In this document: piece after piece, positions 23,701 through 32,628 of the stretch
How the letters are laid out: the number at the start of each line of letters is the position of its first letter
Numbering within the stretch: the first letter of the stretch is position 1
From: Porites lobata
Lineage: Eukaryota; Cnidaria; Anthozoa; Scleractinia; Poritidae
DNA length: 64,000 bases
Direction of reading: 5' to 3'
Assembly (NCBI GenBank): GCA_942486035.1
Contig: CALNXK010000530.1
Location: 1-64,000 of the forward strand
Notes under the pieces: model-generated
Database searches by the model: none
Told to the model about the DNA's origin: nothing
The model's input: the letters and a program-made list of their open reading frames with translations, nothing else
Program-made: the position numbers and the translations under genes

Positions 23701-24444
23701 AAATCACTGGAGGGAGTATTCAGTGAACTTTCTATAAACCTCAGCACTCTGCTTTCACATGGCATCTGCCTTGCAGAGGGTTTAGGTGTGGATAATTAGC
23801 GTGATAAGTAGAAACTGTCCCATTCATCTTATAAGAGACCTTGGAGGTTGTGGGAGGCAGGGGGAAAGGTTTTCATGCCAAACTACAAAGTATAAACAAA
23901 ACAAGATGCTTTGGGTCATTATAAGTATAAAGCCAGAACAATAATGTTTACAATGTTTACAATTAACGTAAAGTTATTGTATTTGTTGCGAAAAAGGTAA
24001 GGACAAAACTATGCTTGTTACCGAAGATTTCTGGAGTCGAAGTGACTCCCTCCGTAACCTCAGTGGAGTCATTTGAACAATTTTGGCGTAAAATACGCCA
24101 AATTTGCCGTATTTGCGAACCCTGGACCCTACATCTACCCACCCAACCGTTTGTCAACATCACAGGGCAACTGTGAAACATCACACTTTCTAGCTACAGT
24201 GTAGTGTAGGAGCCCCCAACCCATGTTTCACTCGATATCTTTATAAAGCTATTTTACACTGTAGCAGAGGTAAAATGATTTAGGAGTGCACTTTTGCTGT
24301 TAACGCTTGTCGCTGAAGTTTAAGCACAAAGGCGATGAACTTCTCACCATCATCAATGACCGAGTCCTCTTCCTGTCGCTTACAGACAATGTCTGAGTAT
24401 TCATCTTCATTTACCACCTGATAAACATCAGCCACTTCACCAAC
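3946..24444 (-). CDS. POLA1: DNA polymerase alpha catalytic subunit-like gene, partial and damaged
   Basis: In animals POLA1 is the DNA polymerase of the primase complex, which extends RNA-DNA primers at replication origins and Okazaki fragments in the nucleus. Thirty-six exons totalling about 2.58 kb are recovered in family order. In transcript order the first is 24348-24444 and the last is 3946-4027. Diagnostic blocks include TFSHVFGTNTS, HKIDPDVLV, GHDIYGFDLD, GGRSERNEFLLLHAF, the motif A block DFNSLYPSIIQEYN and motif B NSMYGCLGFSHSRFYAK. The human protein is about 1460 residues; about 860 codons are seen here. Absent are motif C (GDTDS) and everything C-terminal, the first exon with its ATG, the segment after exon 1, and a small exon with the GPCW motif. 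Two exons carry disabling changes (20536-20599 and 20076-20138). It may be a degraded copy, a damaged allele or an assembly problem; identity is secure, function is not. Confidence 0.9.
4058..4199. mobile_element. short inverted-repeat element (family with cgcaacgacga ends)
   Basis: Ends are inverted: gactcgcaacgacga near 4072 and tcgtcgttgcgaatc near 4173, with acaacacagcgttgcaac on the left and the reverse on the right. It starts about 30 bases upstream of the acceptor of POLA1 exon 3946-4027, so the branch point may lie in or at the edge of it. A related element is at 10677-11466. Confidence 0.8.
5362..5498. mobile_element. mariner-like MITE fragment
   Basis: It starts with tacagtggaaccccgcttaa and continues with cggacacc phrases, and ends with gtggtttggctgta in inverse orientation. 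The same family is at 21121-21286. Confidence 0.6.
5600..5970. mobile_element. MITE with inverted ends
   Basis: The left end atagagcgattttcgtatg is matched by catacgaaaatcgctctat on the right, with about 25 bp of near-perfect inversion. The body has no transposase. The long open frames on both strands across it (about 115-125 codons) look like chance frames in a GC-richer insert. Confidence 0.8.
6597..6686. mobile_element. 90-bp hairpin MITE, mariner-like
   Basis: tacagtcgactctctcttaa at the left is answered by ctagagaaagttgactgta-type sequence at the right, and the two cggacac blocks pair. Almost the entire element is one hairpin bounded by TA. Confidence 0.75.
9097..14938 (-). CDS. POLA1: POLA1-like exons 20-28 (exonuclease-like domain)
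   Basis: Exons 14854-14938 (ALVHHDVSLDKAAPKQKF), 14040-14101 (VSKPNDQMYPYDFKD), 13203-13292 (ASERALLGLFMAKIHKIDPD), 12336-12395 (GHDIYGFDLDLLLHRINACK), 12142-12198 (PHWSRLGRLKRTIMPKL), 10150-10267 (GRMVCDVKISSKELIRCKSY), 9491-9560, 9238-9277 (SSHELLHMFELTS) and 9097-9138. All phases agree and no stops are seen. In eukaryotic Pol alpha this fold has lost proofreading activity, and the residues here are in line with that. Confidence 0.93.
10454..10504. repeat. perfect palindrome with 21-bp arms
   Basis: ccagggttctctcctacccgc is followed by a 9-base loop and its exact reverse complement. It would form a cruciform or RNA hairpin. It lies in the intron between POLA1 exons 10150-10267 and 12142-12198. 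Confidence 0.85.
10677..11466. mobile_element. inverted-repeat element interrupted by a hAT-like element
   Basis: The ends gatgttacacgggacca and the inverse of gacgattcgcaacgacga match the family at 4058-4199. An internal segment (cgcaacgacgatttttagctc...) is present twice, at about 10700 and 10815. The element is split by the insertion at 10892-11393. Confidence 0.8.
10892..11393. mobile_element. hAT-type non-autonomous element with 8-bp target duplication
   Basis: The 8-base word gtcgcaac flanks it on both sides (10884-10891 and 11394-11401). The ends are imperfect inverted repeats (taggggtgtaagg on the left; cgtaacaccaata on the right). The body is rich in attcgat-type words and has no transposase frame. 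It inserted into the element at 10677-11466. Confidence 0.85.
11531..11911. mobile_element. MITE with agggagcttaagc ends (copy 1)
   Basis: The left end agggaacttaagcaacaacg is inverted in ttgagctccct at the right. The body contains ttgcacgtgcatcacgc and gtcgaggacggga, as in copies at 14382 and 60463. Upstream, 11460-11530 is a shorter related piece. Confidence 0.8.
12518..12736. mobile_element. MITE with gttcacatggcaacgg ends
   Basis: gttcacatggcaacgg at the left is matched by ccgctgccgtgtgaac at the right. Inner words (aaattttc, ggttgaa) also pair. It is in the intron between POLA1 exons 12336-12395 and 13203-13292. Confidence 0.75.
14382..14729. mobile_element. MITE with agggagctcaaac ends (copy 2)
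   Basis: It has inverted ends with cgacgg... at both sides. The body is in inverse orientation to copy 1 (cccgtcctcgacaaaacgtg, cgtgatgcacgtgca). A partial copy sits just before it at about 14195-14340. Confidence 0.8.
15020..15333. mobile_element. MITE with gactcccatatg ends (copy 1)
   Basis: The left end ggactcccatatgaaag and the body word tcgtctcgcttaggg match the better preserved copy at 24672-25199. The right end is degraded to tatgggaatcccc followed by a run of C. Confidence 0.65.
15741..19453 (-). CDS. POLA1: POLA1-like exons 12-19
   Basis: Exons 19400-19453 (EFYDKIATKCKIIKF), 19238-19312 (AYAFEIQDVP), 18223-18296 (TFSHVFGTNTS), 17681-17713 (LELLLLSRKM), 17096-17133 (LPQQQVSWCKVE), 16942-17004 (TKPDHVEVASEQSPPPP) and 15741-15797 (VVMSLSFRTMLN). 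All have canonical splice sites and fit in phase, with one exception: 17681-17713 ends with two bases of a codon and 17096-17133 needs one base before it. A small exon of length 2 modulo 3, normally coding GPCWL, is therefore expected between 17134 and 17680 and was not found. Joining the two directly gives a stop within eight codons. Confidence 0.88.
15795..15897. repeat. microsatellite, gataat/gatatt type
   Basis: Interspersed gatattgataatgataat units. This is the left part of an array that continues at 16553 beyond a LINE fragment. Confidence 0.8.
15898..16552 (-). mobile_element. 3' fragment of a non-LTR retrotransposon (LINE)
   Basis: On the - strand the coding part ends with a domain typical of the C-terminus of LINE reverse-transcriptase proteins: RISITKLRLGVHTLRIQTG, then VEERLCLVCK and EDEKHFLIDC, giving a C-x2-C...H...C zinc-knuckle pattern. 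A second frame, 16060-16254, continues the end of the protein with a shift between 16211 and 16254, so it is broken. The 3' end has a tail of atact units. No reverse-transcriptase core is present, so it is a 5'-truncated copy, probably of the CR1/L2/Rex group (inference). Confidence 0.8.
16553..16870. repeat. microsatellite array, gataatgatatt type
   Basis: About 320 bp of gatattgataatgat units with longer-order repetition (a block with ggataataataatgatattg occurs twice). Frames of Asp/Asn or Ile only are products of the repeat. Confidence 0.95.
17998..18207. mobile_element. piggyBac-type MITE bounded by TTAA
   Basis: ttaaccctttaagtgcc on the left and ggggcttaaagggttaa on the right give inverted CCCTTTAAG ends inside TTAA. 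Its right edge is ten bases from the donor of POLA1 exon 18223-18296. A diverged relative lies at about 19525-19760. Confidence 0.8.
18405..18660 (+). mobile_element. tRNA-derived SINE
   Basis: The head has a box-A-like part (tggccaagttg) and a good box B (ggttcgagtccc), followed by a non-tRNA body with a run of T. No 7-bp acceptor stem closes it as a working tRNA. It is in the intron upstream of POLA1 exon 18223-18296. Confidence 0.75.
20076..20138 (-). pseudogene. POLA1: damaged POLA1 exon 11 (three in-frame stops)
   Basis: A strong acceptor (ttctgttcctgttgcaacag) and a donor (gtaaaa) bound 63 nt, and flanking exons are both phase 0 at this point. The frame starts KLIDV and ends IDVYQ, as expected before EFYDKIATK, but between them it has three stops. 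Shifting by one base in the middle restores ETDEHVGF. This is best explained by one +1 and one +2 insertion whose total keeps the length a multiple of three. Skipping the exon (phase 0 to phase 0) would keep the frame. Confidence 0.7.
20226..20283 (-). CDS. POLA1: POLA1-like exon 10
   Basis: It reads CSVAVKNIERQIFILPREK after a split serine codon shared with exon 9, matching the family's VKNIER...LPRE block. Phase 2 in, phase 0 out; donor gtgaga. Confidence 0.88.
20382..21699 (-). CDS. POLA1: POLA1-like exons 6-9 (start of the N-terminal domain)
   Basis: Exon 6 (21630-21691, or to 21699 with an alternative acceptor) reads LPGDSGWETILGNEDSQQQE. Exon 7 (21015-21069) reads VNVDSSSLPLKEVD and ends in phase 1. 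Exon 9 (20382-20436) starts in phase 1 and reads TVYLFGKVWIEAAKAYV. Exon 8 (20536-20599) lies between them and is damaged; see its own entry. Because exon 7 ends in phase 1 and exon 9 starts in phase 1, splicing around exon 8 keeps the frame. Confidence 0.8.
20536..20599 (-). pseudogene. POLA1: damaged POLA1 exon 8 (YWxDAYED block)
   Basis: The acceptor (cctgtcag) and donor (gtagag) are intact, but the exon is 64 nt where phases 1 to 1 require a multiple of three. In the frame entering from exon 7 the second codon is TAA. After that stop the same frame reads KFLKFYWFDA, which is the conserved family block. The conserved continuation YEDRFKQPG is found only after four extra bases (atta). The exon therefore has a stop and a +4 frameshift relative to its expected form. 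Either it is dead or the assembly is wrong here. Confidence 0.8.
21121..21286. mobile_element. mariner-like MITE
   Basis: Right end gcagggtttgactgta with gtgtccacattaagc; left end accatgttaatacaggc. Same family as 5362-5498. Confidence 0.6.
21351..21455. repeat. foldback hairpin
   Basis: ttggatgtcacgcaatgctt is answered by aacg..cgtgacatccaa, and agtctccctc by gagggagact. The two pairs nest, so the whole 105 bp folds on itself. No coding content. Confidence 0.75.
22315..24444 (-). CDS. POLA1: POLA1-like N-terminal exons 1-5
   Basis: Exon 1 (24348-24444) reads VGEVADVYQVV... and ends DSVIDD with phase 1; it matches the conserved N-terminal block of the family. Exon 2 (23548-23765) holds the basic and proline-rich linker with PTSPPKPSH. 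Exon 3 (23472-23515) reads EEKLEMTDMDTGME. Exon 4 (22762-22904) is acidic (YDAGFDDFNNDDDLG). Exon 5 is 22315-22366. The junctions 2-3, 3-4 and 4-5 agree in phase. Exon 1 to exon 2 does not: exon 1 ends with one base of a codon, while exon 2 as seen starts at a codon boundary. The conserved acidic stretch that follows DDG in other animals was not found between 23766 and 24347. Exon 5 is the least certain: its two possible frames depend on which of two duplicated donors exon 4 uses. Confidence 0.75.
22681..22767. repeat. tandem duplication of a POLA1 splice donor
   Basis: cctggtattgaatcaatata ... gtaccttgatg occurs twice. On the - strand this doubles the end of exon 4 and its donor (catcaag|gtac) 41 bases apart, at 22762 and 22721. 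Confidence 0.85.
22940..23345. repeat. possible dispersed repeat with gttgaca-type words
   Basis: A region dense in short inverted words (tattggctgacat / atggccaatac; agttgacataag; cagctgacatgt). It carries a 127-codon + strand frame with no recognisable domain. It sits in the intron between POLA1 exons 3 and 4 and reads as repeat rather than gene. Confidence 0.4.
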
Positions 24445-24671
24445 CTTGAATAAAAGAATGAAAGCATGGTCTATAGCTACATGCATACATCAATACCACG
24501 TCAGCTTTCGGGCGAAAACATGATATCTTCACATGTGAAAGTAACAAGTTATCTTCACGTGTGAAAAGATCACCGCTACTGTGGCTACATGATAAATCAC
24601 GCCTTTCAAAGCAAAAAAATATTAAAGTAAAATGGTTTGGTATTTCATTGATGTTTATTTTAAGCCTGGGG
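24445..24671. other. upstream flank of POLA1 exon 1
   Basis: The acceptor for exon 24348-24444 (ttttattcaag) is clear, so an earlier exon with the ATG should lie further right. No - strand frame with the lysine-rich start of POLA1 was found. Confidence 0.5.
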
Positions 24672-24806
24672 GGGGACTCCCATATGAAACAGACGGGGAT
24701 GCTTGTCGTCTCGCTTAGGGGTGTAAATTTTGGATTTTGGTCTCGCTTAGGGTGTTCCGGGCAAAGCGCCAATATTTTAAGCCGCCAGGGTCTCGTTCAG
24801 GGTTCT

Positions 24807-24853
<47 letters not shown>

Positions 24854-25199
24854 TTTTTAACTTGTTTTGTTTACTGCATTACCTCTGTGATTATATCAAG
24901 TGCCAAAGAGACAATGCATGAACATGATGAAGAACTTGAGATTTATGACAATGCTTTTAAGAACTACTTTTAGATAAAAGCATTCGATGATTATGTCTTT
25001 ATATCATAAAAACTCATTGCATGTCGTATTTGAGTGTTTTTAAGCGGTCTCTTTTAGGGGTCAAAATTTGCTTAAGCCACGCCCAGATTGGTCTCCCTTA
25101 GGGGTCACAAAAAGCTTGAACCACGCCCAGATGGTCTCCTTTAGGGGTTAAATTCAAAATTTCCGACGAGCATCCCCGTCTGTTTCATATGGGAGTCCC
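24672..25199. mobile_element. MITE with gactcccatatgaaac ends (copy 2)
   Basis: Over 30 bp of terminal inverted repeat: ggactcccatatgaaacaga and cggggatgc at the left, gcatccccg and tctgtttcatatgggagtcc at the right. The body has repeated ttaggggt words in both orientations. No transposase. Confidence 0.9.
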
Positions 25200-28100
25200 A
25201 TACACACACAGTTTTAACAATCATAAAAACAGTGAAATAGCATGCTATCCACACAATTCACTAATATTTTAAGAAACTGATAAGCTTTGGAAACGCGGCT
25301 TCATACCATAGTGGTTTGATTCCATTGAAAACTGCATACAAAATGAGAGGGGAATTGCTCTGAGCGATCGCGAGTGAGAAGAATTTTATTAACTTGCATT
25401 CACCTGCTTTTGATACAGATTTTGGACATAATTTGGTCCATGCTTACAAGTTTTGCATTTTTCAAAAAACCACTCAATAATTTTTTTTATAAATTCGACA
25501 ATCTCGAGATCAATCGTCAATAAATATTCCTTACAAGTTTCAAGAACATTGAAAACAGGGAAGGCTTTTAAATAGGGCCTCAAATATAACCAATTTTCCC
25601 CCCAGATTTTGTGTTTATAAGTAAGCATCCTCTTTATCAACTGGCACTGTTTTCAAGTTTCATATGCATGTGCACAACTAGCAAAAGATATAAATTTGCA
25701 TTTAAAAGAACGCTCAATTACTTTCCAAAGAAATATCAGGAATATGCTAATAATTGGCTTGCGTCACCGATTGCAATGAGAGCCGAAACGGTGAACATCA
25801 TCGCTCATCATGTAGGATGCAATACTCTCATACTTAATTATCTTACTTGGGTTATAATATCACAGAAACTCTTACAAAGAATTGCTCTGATGTTATAATG
25901 TACGGTATCACTAATCTCTTTACCCGGTAACTAGAATATTCCGGAGATTTAAACGAGGGTCCTTTTTGATGCAAATTCTATCTTTTTGTCACTCCTCCTG
26001 GTTCCCCTTAGTTCCTAGTGACTGGGGAATAGGGGCCTCACCCCTGGAGACTGATCAGGACTCCTGTCCAGGGTGGCTACCCCTGGTATCACTCAATCTT
26101 GTCTCCCCCCTGGGGGGCTTCTCTCCTGGTCCCGTTACCCCTATAGTTAAGTGCTTCCCTGCCCCCAGAATTTTGCCTATTACTTTTGTTTGTTTTCTGT
26201 GTGTATCTACATGCAAGAACCTTCATGCGTATTACCACTGCCAATTGGAAAGTTTATAAGGTACAATTCAGTCCAAATTTCTCTGAACATTTTGATTAAC
26301 TCTAGAGCCTGATGACTTCAAATATTTTTAAAAGAATGTGTTACTTTCAATGTTTTATTTTTGCAGACTACCTTTTTGTAGGTTAATGCATTCTACGTGT
26401 GAAAATAAAAACATTTCTCTATGAGGAAAGCATATTGCACCATAACAAAAGAAATTGCTTCCCTTCTTAGCCAGATCATACTTAACAGCACTTTTGGAGG
26501 CCATTTTCATCATTAGCATGGTGATGATCGTGGGGGGGGGAGGGTTGGGGCATGGTATTTTGTGCACATTTATGGGAGATGAAATGAGAGGGCAGGAACA
26601 AAAATCACACCATTCAAGAGTATAAATGAAGGGGGTGGGGGCTTAGAGACAACACAAAGGAAAAATTACATCTAAAATAATTCTCATTCCCCATCTCCAT
26701 AAATAATATTATGAGCCCTCCTTTATTAAATGAATGAATGACTGAATGATCAAATGATTGATTGAATGATTGACTGACTGACTGTATGACCGTTTGATTG
26801 ACTACCTATAGCCTTGACTGACTAACAGACTGATTTAACTTCCAACATTCAGTAAGTTTCTCATTTGATAGAATCACTGTTTGTTTCACGATGGAATGAA
26901 TGAATAACTGACTGTTTCATTAACTTAATTTTTTTAGTACAGTCAGTCCGGGTCAAGCATACCCCCAAGATTGCTGTAAGGAAAGATTATTTGAAAAATG
27001 AAACCATTAGTTGTTGCCGCAAGAATTATCAAATTCAAATCTGCATTCCTGCATAAATTTAATATTTATTGTCTACAAGGCTCAAAATTTTTGCATTCAT
27101 GGCATAAAGGCTGTCTGCGTGAGGTATTCGACAACATGTTTCAATATGCTAGTAATATCCATTGCCACAACACTAGATATACAGCTAAGAAAAATCTTTA
27201 TAAGATGTGTGTACGAACAAACGTAGCTAGGCAAACAATCAATCTCTTTTATAGCTACAAACATTTGGAAGGACCTTCCAATACTTATTTAAAAAACTCA
27301 AGTTTGTCTGCATTTCCAAAGAAATTATACACTATCTACTCTCACAACAACAAATGAAATACGCTACTTGCATGGCATCACGGTTTTGGTTGAGCATGCA
27401 ACGTAATAAAGGCGTGTGAGGACAGAGAAACAGCAAGGAGATTGGGGTGGGAGCAATGAGAAACCGCCTGCATGGACGGGTGGCTTTTTTGAGTAGTCCG
27501 AATGCCTGCGTACGGATCGTTCCATTTGGATCAGAATGTTCACCCGCCAATCAAATATTTGGTAATCTCCTATGGGAGAGTTCCAACTGACTGAACCATA
27601 ATCTTCTCCGCAAAACAGAATCAACATATCAAAGAAGAGTTGACAGGGGCGTTGTCAGTCTTTAATATTCGATGGAAAAACAGGGCAATTGTATTGAAGC
27701 TTGAACAGGAAATGGCCATTTAAAGTCTTCTTCATAGATGAGAATCTATCTCACGCGAAAACGTACACTAACGGTTTTGTGTTAAACGGGCAACGCTTTC
27801 AACGGGTGCGCAAAAACTTTCAACGGCTTGTAACTTTTTCCAAACGGTTTGTGATGATTTTTCCAACGCCTTTTCATAACGCTTTCAACAGGTTGCCTAA
27901 CGGCTTTATTAGTTTTTTTCAACGGTTAAAGGTTTTTAACGGTTCTTCATGATTTCCAACGCTTTTCAACACTTTCAATGCTTTACAATGCTCTTGTATG
28001 ATTATTTTCAACACTTCCCGAACAAGGAGCTGAACGGCTTTAATTGAGGTAACCAGTGGAGGCGTGGTAATAACAAAATCTTCAGTGGCTAAGAGTCAGC

Positions 28101-29084
28101 TCAAATGTCTACAGCACTGCTAGAAAATTCAATCGTCGCAGGTCGAAACAAAATTCGAACTTCACCTCTCGATCATCGCACCGTGTCAATTTCACGGCTG
28201 TGATTTGCATACTGTGCAAATCAGTATTCAACGATGTTTGGCGTTGACTTGAGAAAGGCCGATCTGAAATCAGAACAAAACGACACGAGTGGCCGAGGTG
28301 CGAGAGCTCAAAACATCTACAGCTCAGCTAGACAATTCCAACGCCTTGAGTCCAAACAAAATCGAAACTTACAATATAATTATTCATTTCAATCGTCGCA
28401 GCGTGTCAATTTCTCCGCTTACTTGCCTATTTTATCGAAGGGAAGTTTCATTCACAATTCACCATAAATTTTTATTGGTTTATATCACGCTCTTTCAATT
28501 GTCAACACTGCTGTATTTAGTTGTTTATCTTGCCTGCAAAAGTAAACATGTGTGCGATAAAGTTGCAAATTTTTCCACAAGTTGAGCCCTCAAAAATTGG
28601 CAACGACGGGCTTTCAAGCGTTCTGCTTGAAACTTTGCATATTTCTGGCGTTACATAGCCCCACAATAACTCCAATACGGAGAAAAAACACGGTTGAGGA
28701 AATATAACGCGGAAAAATGGGCGAGCGAAGCGAGCCGAGCTAACTTCGCTCGCCGTTTTTGTCACCGTGCATTGGTTCGGAGCGGCCCATACCCATCTAG
28801 GCCAAATGAGGAAGTGCCTGCATGACTTCCGTCAATACAGGGTATAATAGTGCTATACCGGTAAAAACGCGATTGCAATAATCTATTTTCAAGTTTCTCA
28901 AGTTACCTGAGATCAGGCACAATTTTTGTTTCGCCTTTTCAAAATGTGCTCGGCAATTTGATACCATGAGCCTAGTGTCACGTCCAAGCGTGACACACAA
29001 CAAACATCATTGTCTGTCATTTTGTAGCTCATTGTATAGCCTGCGAACCGCAGACGCATTGTAGGGCTTATTTTAACTCATTTT
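25200..29084. other. region without a recognised gene
   Basis: Frames up to about 120 codons exist on both strands but none shows a domain or splice context. Visible structure: tgaatgaatgactga-type simple repeats at 26729-26830, degenerate ctttcaacgg units at about 27790-28020, and a short GC-rich inverted segment around 28700-28760 (gcgagcgaagcgagc). Confidence 0.5.
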
Positions 29085-29325
29085 AGCTCGTAGTAGGTCA
29101 TTGTAGGCCATTGTAGGTCATTGTAGGTTATTCCTTGTTTTAGTAACTACGACACACGTCCCCTGATCTTTTTTTTTGTCTTTTTCTAAAATCTTCATTT
29201 TAGCTCATTACAGGGATTACACGTTCGGTCATAGTAGCTCATTGTAGGTCATTGTAGATCATTGTAGATCATTGTAGGTCATTGTAGGTCATTGTAGACC
29301 ATTGTAGGTCATTCCTTGTTTTAGT
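29085..29325. repeat. minisatellite, attgtaggtc units
   Basis: The 10-base unit attgtaggtc (with variants) repeats in two blocks, about 29085-29140 and 29230-29315. Each block is followed by the same ttccttgttttagtaactacga, so the block itself is duplicated. Confidence 0.85.
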
Positions 29326-32187
29326 AACTACGATTGATTCGCACGGCTCGGATGATGCTTTGCGTCGAAATGTTAATAGAAATGTTCGAACGGTGTTTTG
29401 CATCATTGAAATAGCTGAAGTCGTTAGTTCACTAGCGGAACTTGAATACAATCCATGACTTTATATCTGTCAAATCCACAGTAAAAGGAAGTTTGTGTAA
29501 ATAAATGTTCGATCGACAGTGTGTAAACAAGGCGCTTATCGTAGCCTTTGTTCTCACAGCTTGTCTTTCGAATTCAACTTCCAGAAATTTTTTTTCGATT
29601 GCCTGTTTGTGAATGTTTACAAATTGACGACGATTTCTGTTTGTGTCCATCAAAGCGTTCGTGAAGGTGGCCGCGAGTATAACCAACATATCCTAAACAA
29701 AAATCGTCGTCAATTTGTAAACATTATCTTAACGAACATAACTCGGACGTACCACCTTTTCTCTCAGAACAATGCTCACTAAAGGTTCTAACAAATCTGA
29801 TTGCCTAATTAAAGAGATGCTCTTTATAAGAAAACTCAAACCATCCCTAAACGTGCAGGCGGACTCGACTCACGCAAAGGTATTCACCTGAAGAACTTGT
29901 GATCCTTTGTTATTATGCTAATTTGTAGAGATTATAGAAATCAAATCTTCGCATTACTTATTCATTTTGCCTTGAGAATGGTGTCATGATGATACTGAAA
30001 CGTTGGCTTTTAACGTTAATATTCGCTTGGTTATGTTTTAAGAAATCGTTATTGATCAAGAAAATAAATGAAGGGTACCATTTATCAAAAAACGGTATAT
30101 GAAAGGGGTACCTTTTCTGTCCAAAATGGTATATAAAAGAGTAAGGGGTTGGACCATGTTACAGACTCCGTCACCCCCCCTCCTCATCCCTCTCTAAATT
30201 CTCCTATGGGCGGCCATTACCACCTAAAACACAATCATGTCAAATAGCACAGACAAAATGCAAATGGTCTAGTGATGAATTAGGAAATGGTTCAAATAAT
30301 AAAGGAATGATGGTTCTTAAAATAAAAATAGTCGGGTTGTTTTGTGTGAAATGGTTCAGCTAAACTACAAACGATTTGGTCAGATGAGAATTAGGCTGTT
30401 TACTGGTACAGCTGTAGATGTTAAAACAATACCGCCAAACAAGAATAGGTTTGTTTAAATTATAATCCATTTATATACCACGTGCAAAATGATTCAACTT
30501 GATAACGAATGGTCGGCTTCTCTGTTTGTGATGGTTTGAGTAAAGTAAGAAGTCACTCAAACATTTACAAGAGGTTTGAGGCATGCGCAAATAATTCAAT
30601 GTGACGTCAAATGATTTAATCGAGAGGCAAATGGTTTAAGGCATACGCAAATAATTCAATGTGATGTCGAATGATTGTCAAATGATTGTATAAATAAAGT
30701 TATCCTATCTATCCTTCTATCTGAGGGCTGGTCATTCATTTGATGTGAAGGGGCGGGGTAGCTATTTTGAGAAAGCTGAGATTATTTTAAAGCTTCCCCC
30801 CCAATTCATCGTAGCTTTTTAGAAATGACCCCAACTCATTCTCTCTTGCCCCCCATAAATTCTACATTTTGTGAATGTGACTCCCCCCACTCCACTGCAT
30901 ATTCTAGCTATAAATCGTGCTGAGGTTCACTGTGTAGTACCTTTTTCAATAAAATGATGACAGACAAATCCTGCTGTTTTATCCACGACAAAAATACAGG
31001 CATAAATAACAAAACAGAAAAGAGAAAAGCAACTTGAGGTTTCCTGATATTTCGGAAGTCGTGCGTGAGATTGACCTGCACTTGTGACCGTGACGTGTAT
31101 TCTGTACCTGCCAAATTTCATGTTTCACCTTAAATTGTACCAGATCTGCTGGATTTACTTGATGATTTAAGCCATAAACTTCATCCTTTACCATAGTCTT
31201 AAATTTAAGCTTAAGTTTAACTTAAGCTACTTAAACAAAAGCTTACCTCACAAGATCTGCGCCAGATTTTTCACGACTTCCCCCATGACAGGTGCGAGAA
31301 TTTTTAGTTCATGAATAAAGCCAAGTGTTGACGAGTAAGAAAAGAACTGCTGAAGCTCAAATCCGAGTTCTAGAAGTCTAATTATGTTACTTTTGATCTA
31401 ATTTACTACACACGCGTTCTAATTCCCTGAATATTGGTTTCGTTTCGTTTCGTTTAGAACCCAGTCTCTCGATTGGCGCGTGCGTCTCGAGAGCGGGCTT
31501 TCGCAGTACTCGTAAAACGCGCTCAATGGTCCTCAATAGAGTCAGGAGAAAAATGGTTTTCATGCCTATTACTTGTCCATGACCTTTCGCGATTTATGGG
31601 TGAGGTAAATAGTAAATATTACTTCTAACAGTGACAAGTACTCTGAACTGAGTAATGAAACCAGCACAGTGTGGAATGGGAGTGCTGAAACCCATCTGAG
31701 ATTATGGAACGCAAAATACGGTTCGCGCAAGCCCACGAATCGAATCACGATCTTTAATGTGAAAGTAATCCACTACAATTGTGAGCCTTTAAGTGAAATA
31801 GGCAGGCTATCTCTCATTAGCATTGAATTGAACCTATTCCAGGAGCTAGAGTCCGCGGTTCATTCAGTCAGACGGCTAAACCATGATGATTGGTTTGTCG
31901 CTGTGGACTTGCCAATATTTCATATTTTGATGATCCCTAATAAGCACGCCCTTGGGTCGAGACCGGGTGGTATCTTTGCCCATGGTTAGGTACTGGCCAG
32001 GGAAAGCAACTAGATACCTTCTGACCTTTTCCAGTAACGGGGTAGTTCCATCAAAATAATTGTACCATTGCGTGTGATACACGCGCGTTATTTTGATGAG
32101 GGCGCCGCGCAAAGAATAAACAAACAAAATAGTATTGGAAATTACCTTCATGGGAGGTGAATAAATTCCATTTTCCGCATTATTTTC
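29326..32187. other. region without a recognised gene
   Basis: A related phrase (caaattgacgacga / tcgtcgtcaatttg) is inverted at about 29620 and 29703. Around 30560-30690 the words gcaaataattcaatgtga and atgatt.. are repeated. At about 31256-31320 a - strand donor (gtgag|gtaagc) follows an ATG that opens only 12 codons; 31470-31485 contains attggcgcg (inverted CCAAT plus an E2F-like word). This could be a promoter and untranslated first exon, possibly for POLA1, but nothing ties it to that gene. Confidence 0.4.
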
Positions 32188-32408
32188 AGGAGAACCTTAA
32201 GCAGCGACGTTTTAGAGCGACGCTCGTCAACCGGAAGTGGACTTTTTGCACTCTTGAACCGTGATTTTGAACAAATTTGGGGGCAAATCGTTTCTTTAAG
32301 AGCAAAAACAATTAGCAATACAAGGCAAATGTCAAGGCATATTAAATAGAAAAAGGCTTACTTCTGATTGACAAGCGTCGCTCAAAAAAATCGCTGCTTA
32401 AACACCCT
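32188..32408. mobile_element. MITE with ttaagcagcgacg ends (copy 1)
   Basis: Left ccttaagcagcgacgttt, right cgctgcttaaacaccct, with gcgacgctcgtcaac / ttgacaagcgtcgc inside. Same family as 32629-32850. Confidence 0.85.
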
Positions 32409-32628
32409 ATTAACTTCGAATGTGAGGACTATGAATGGGACTCCGATTGAGTAGTAATCACCGGAGTGAGATTGTTATTGTTTTTGATTTGTATGAAGGA
32501 TGCGGGCGTGAATTTTTTAATAAAAATTCAGGGAAATGTAGTGACGTTCATCCCTAAAGGTTTGACAACCAGGTGTAAAAAGAATAGAAAGCGACATCAG
32601 GAGCCGATTCGGCTCCTGGCGACACATT

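Noticed and set aside
24000..24180. Inverted ctccactgag / ctccctccgtaac words thought to be a POLA1 exon
   Set aside because: No frame matches the family; it looks like part of a dispersed repeat.
27364..27627. Overlapping frames of 70-120 codons at 27.0-27.6 kb
   Set aside because: No domain, no splice signals, no similarity to the neighbouring genes.
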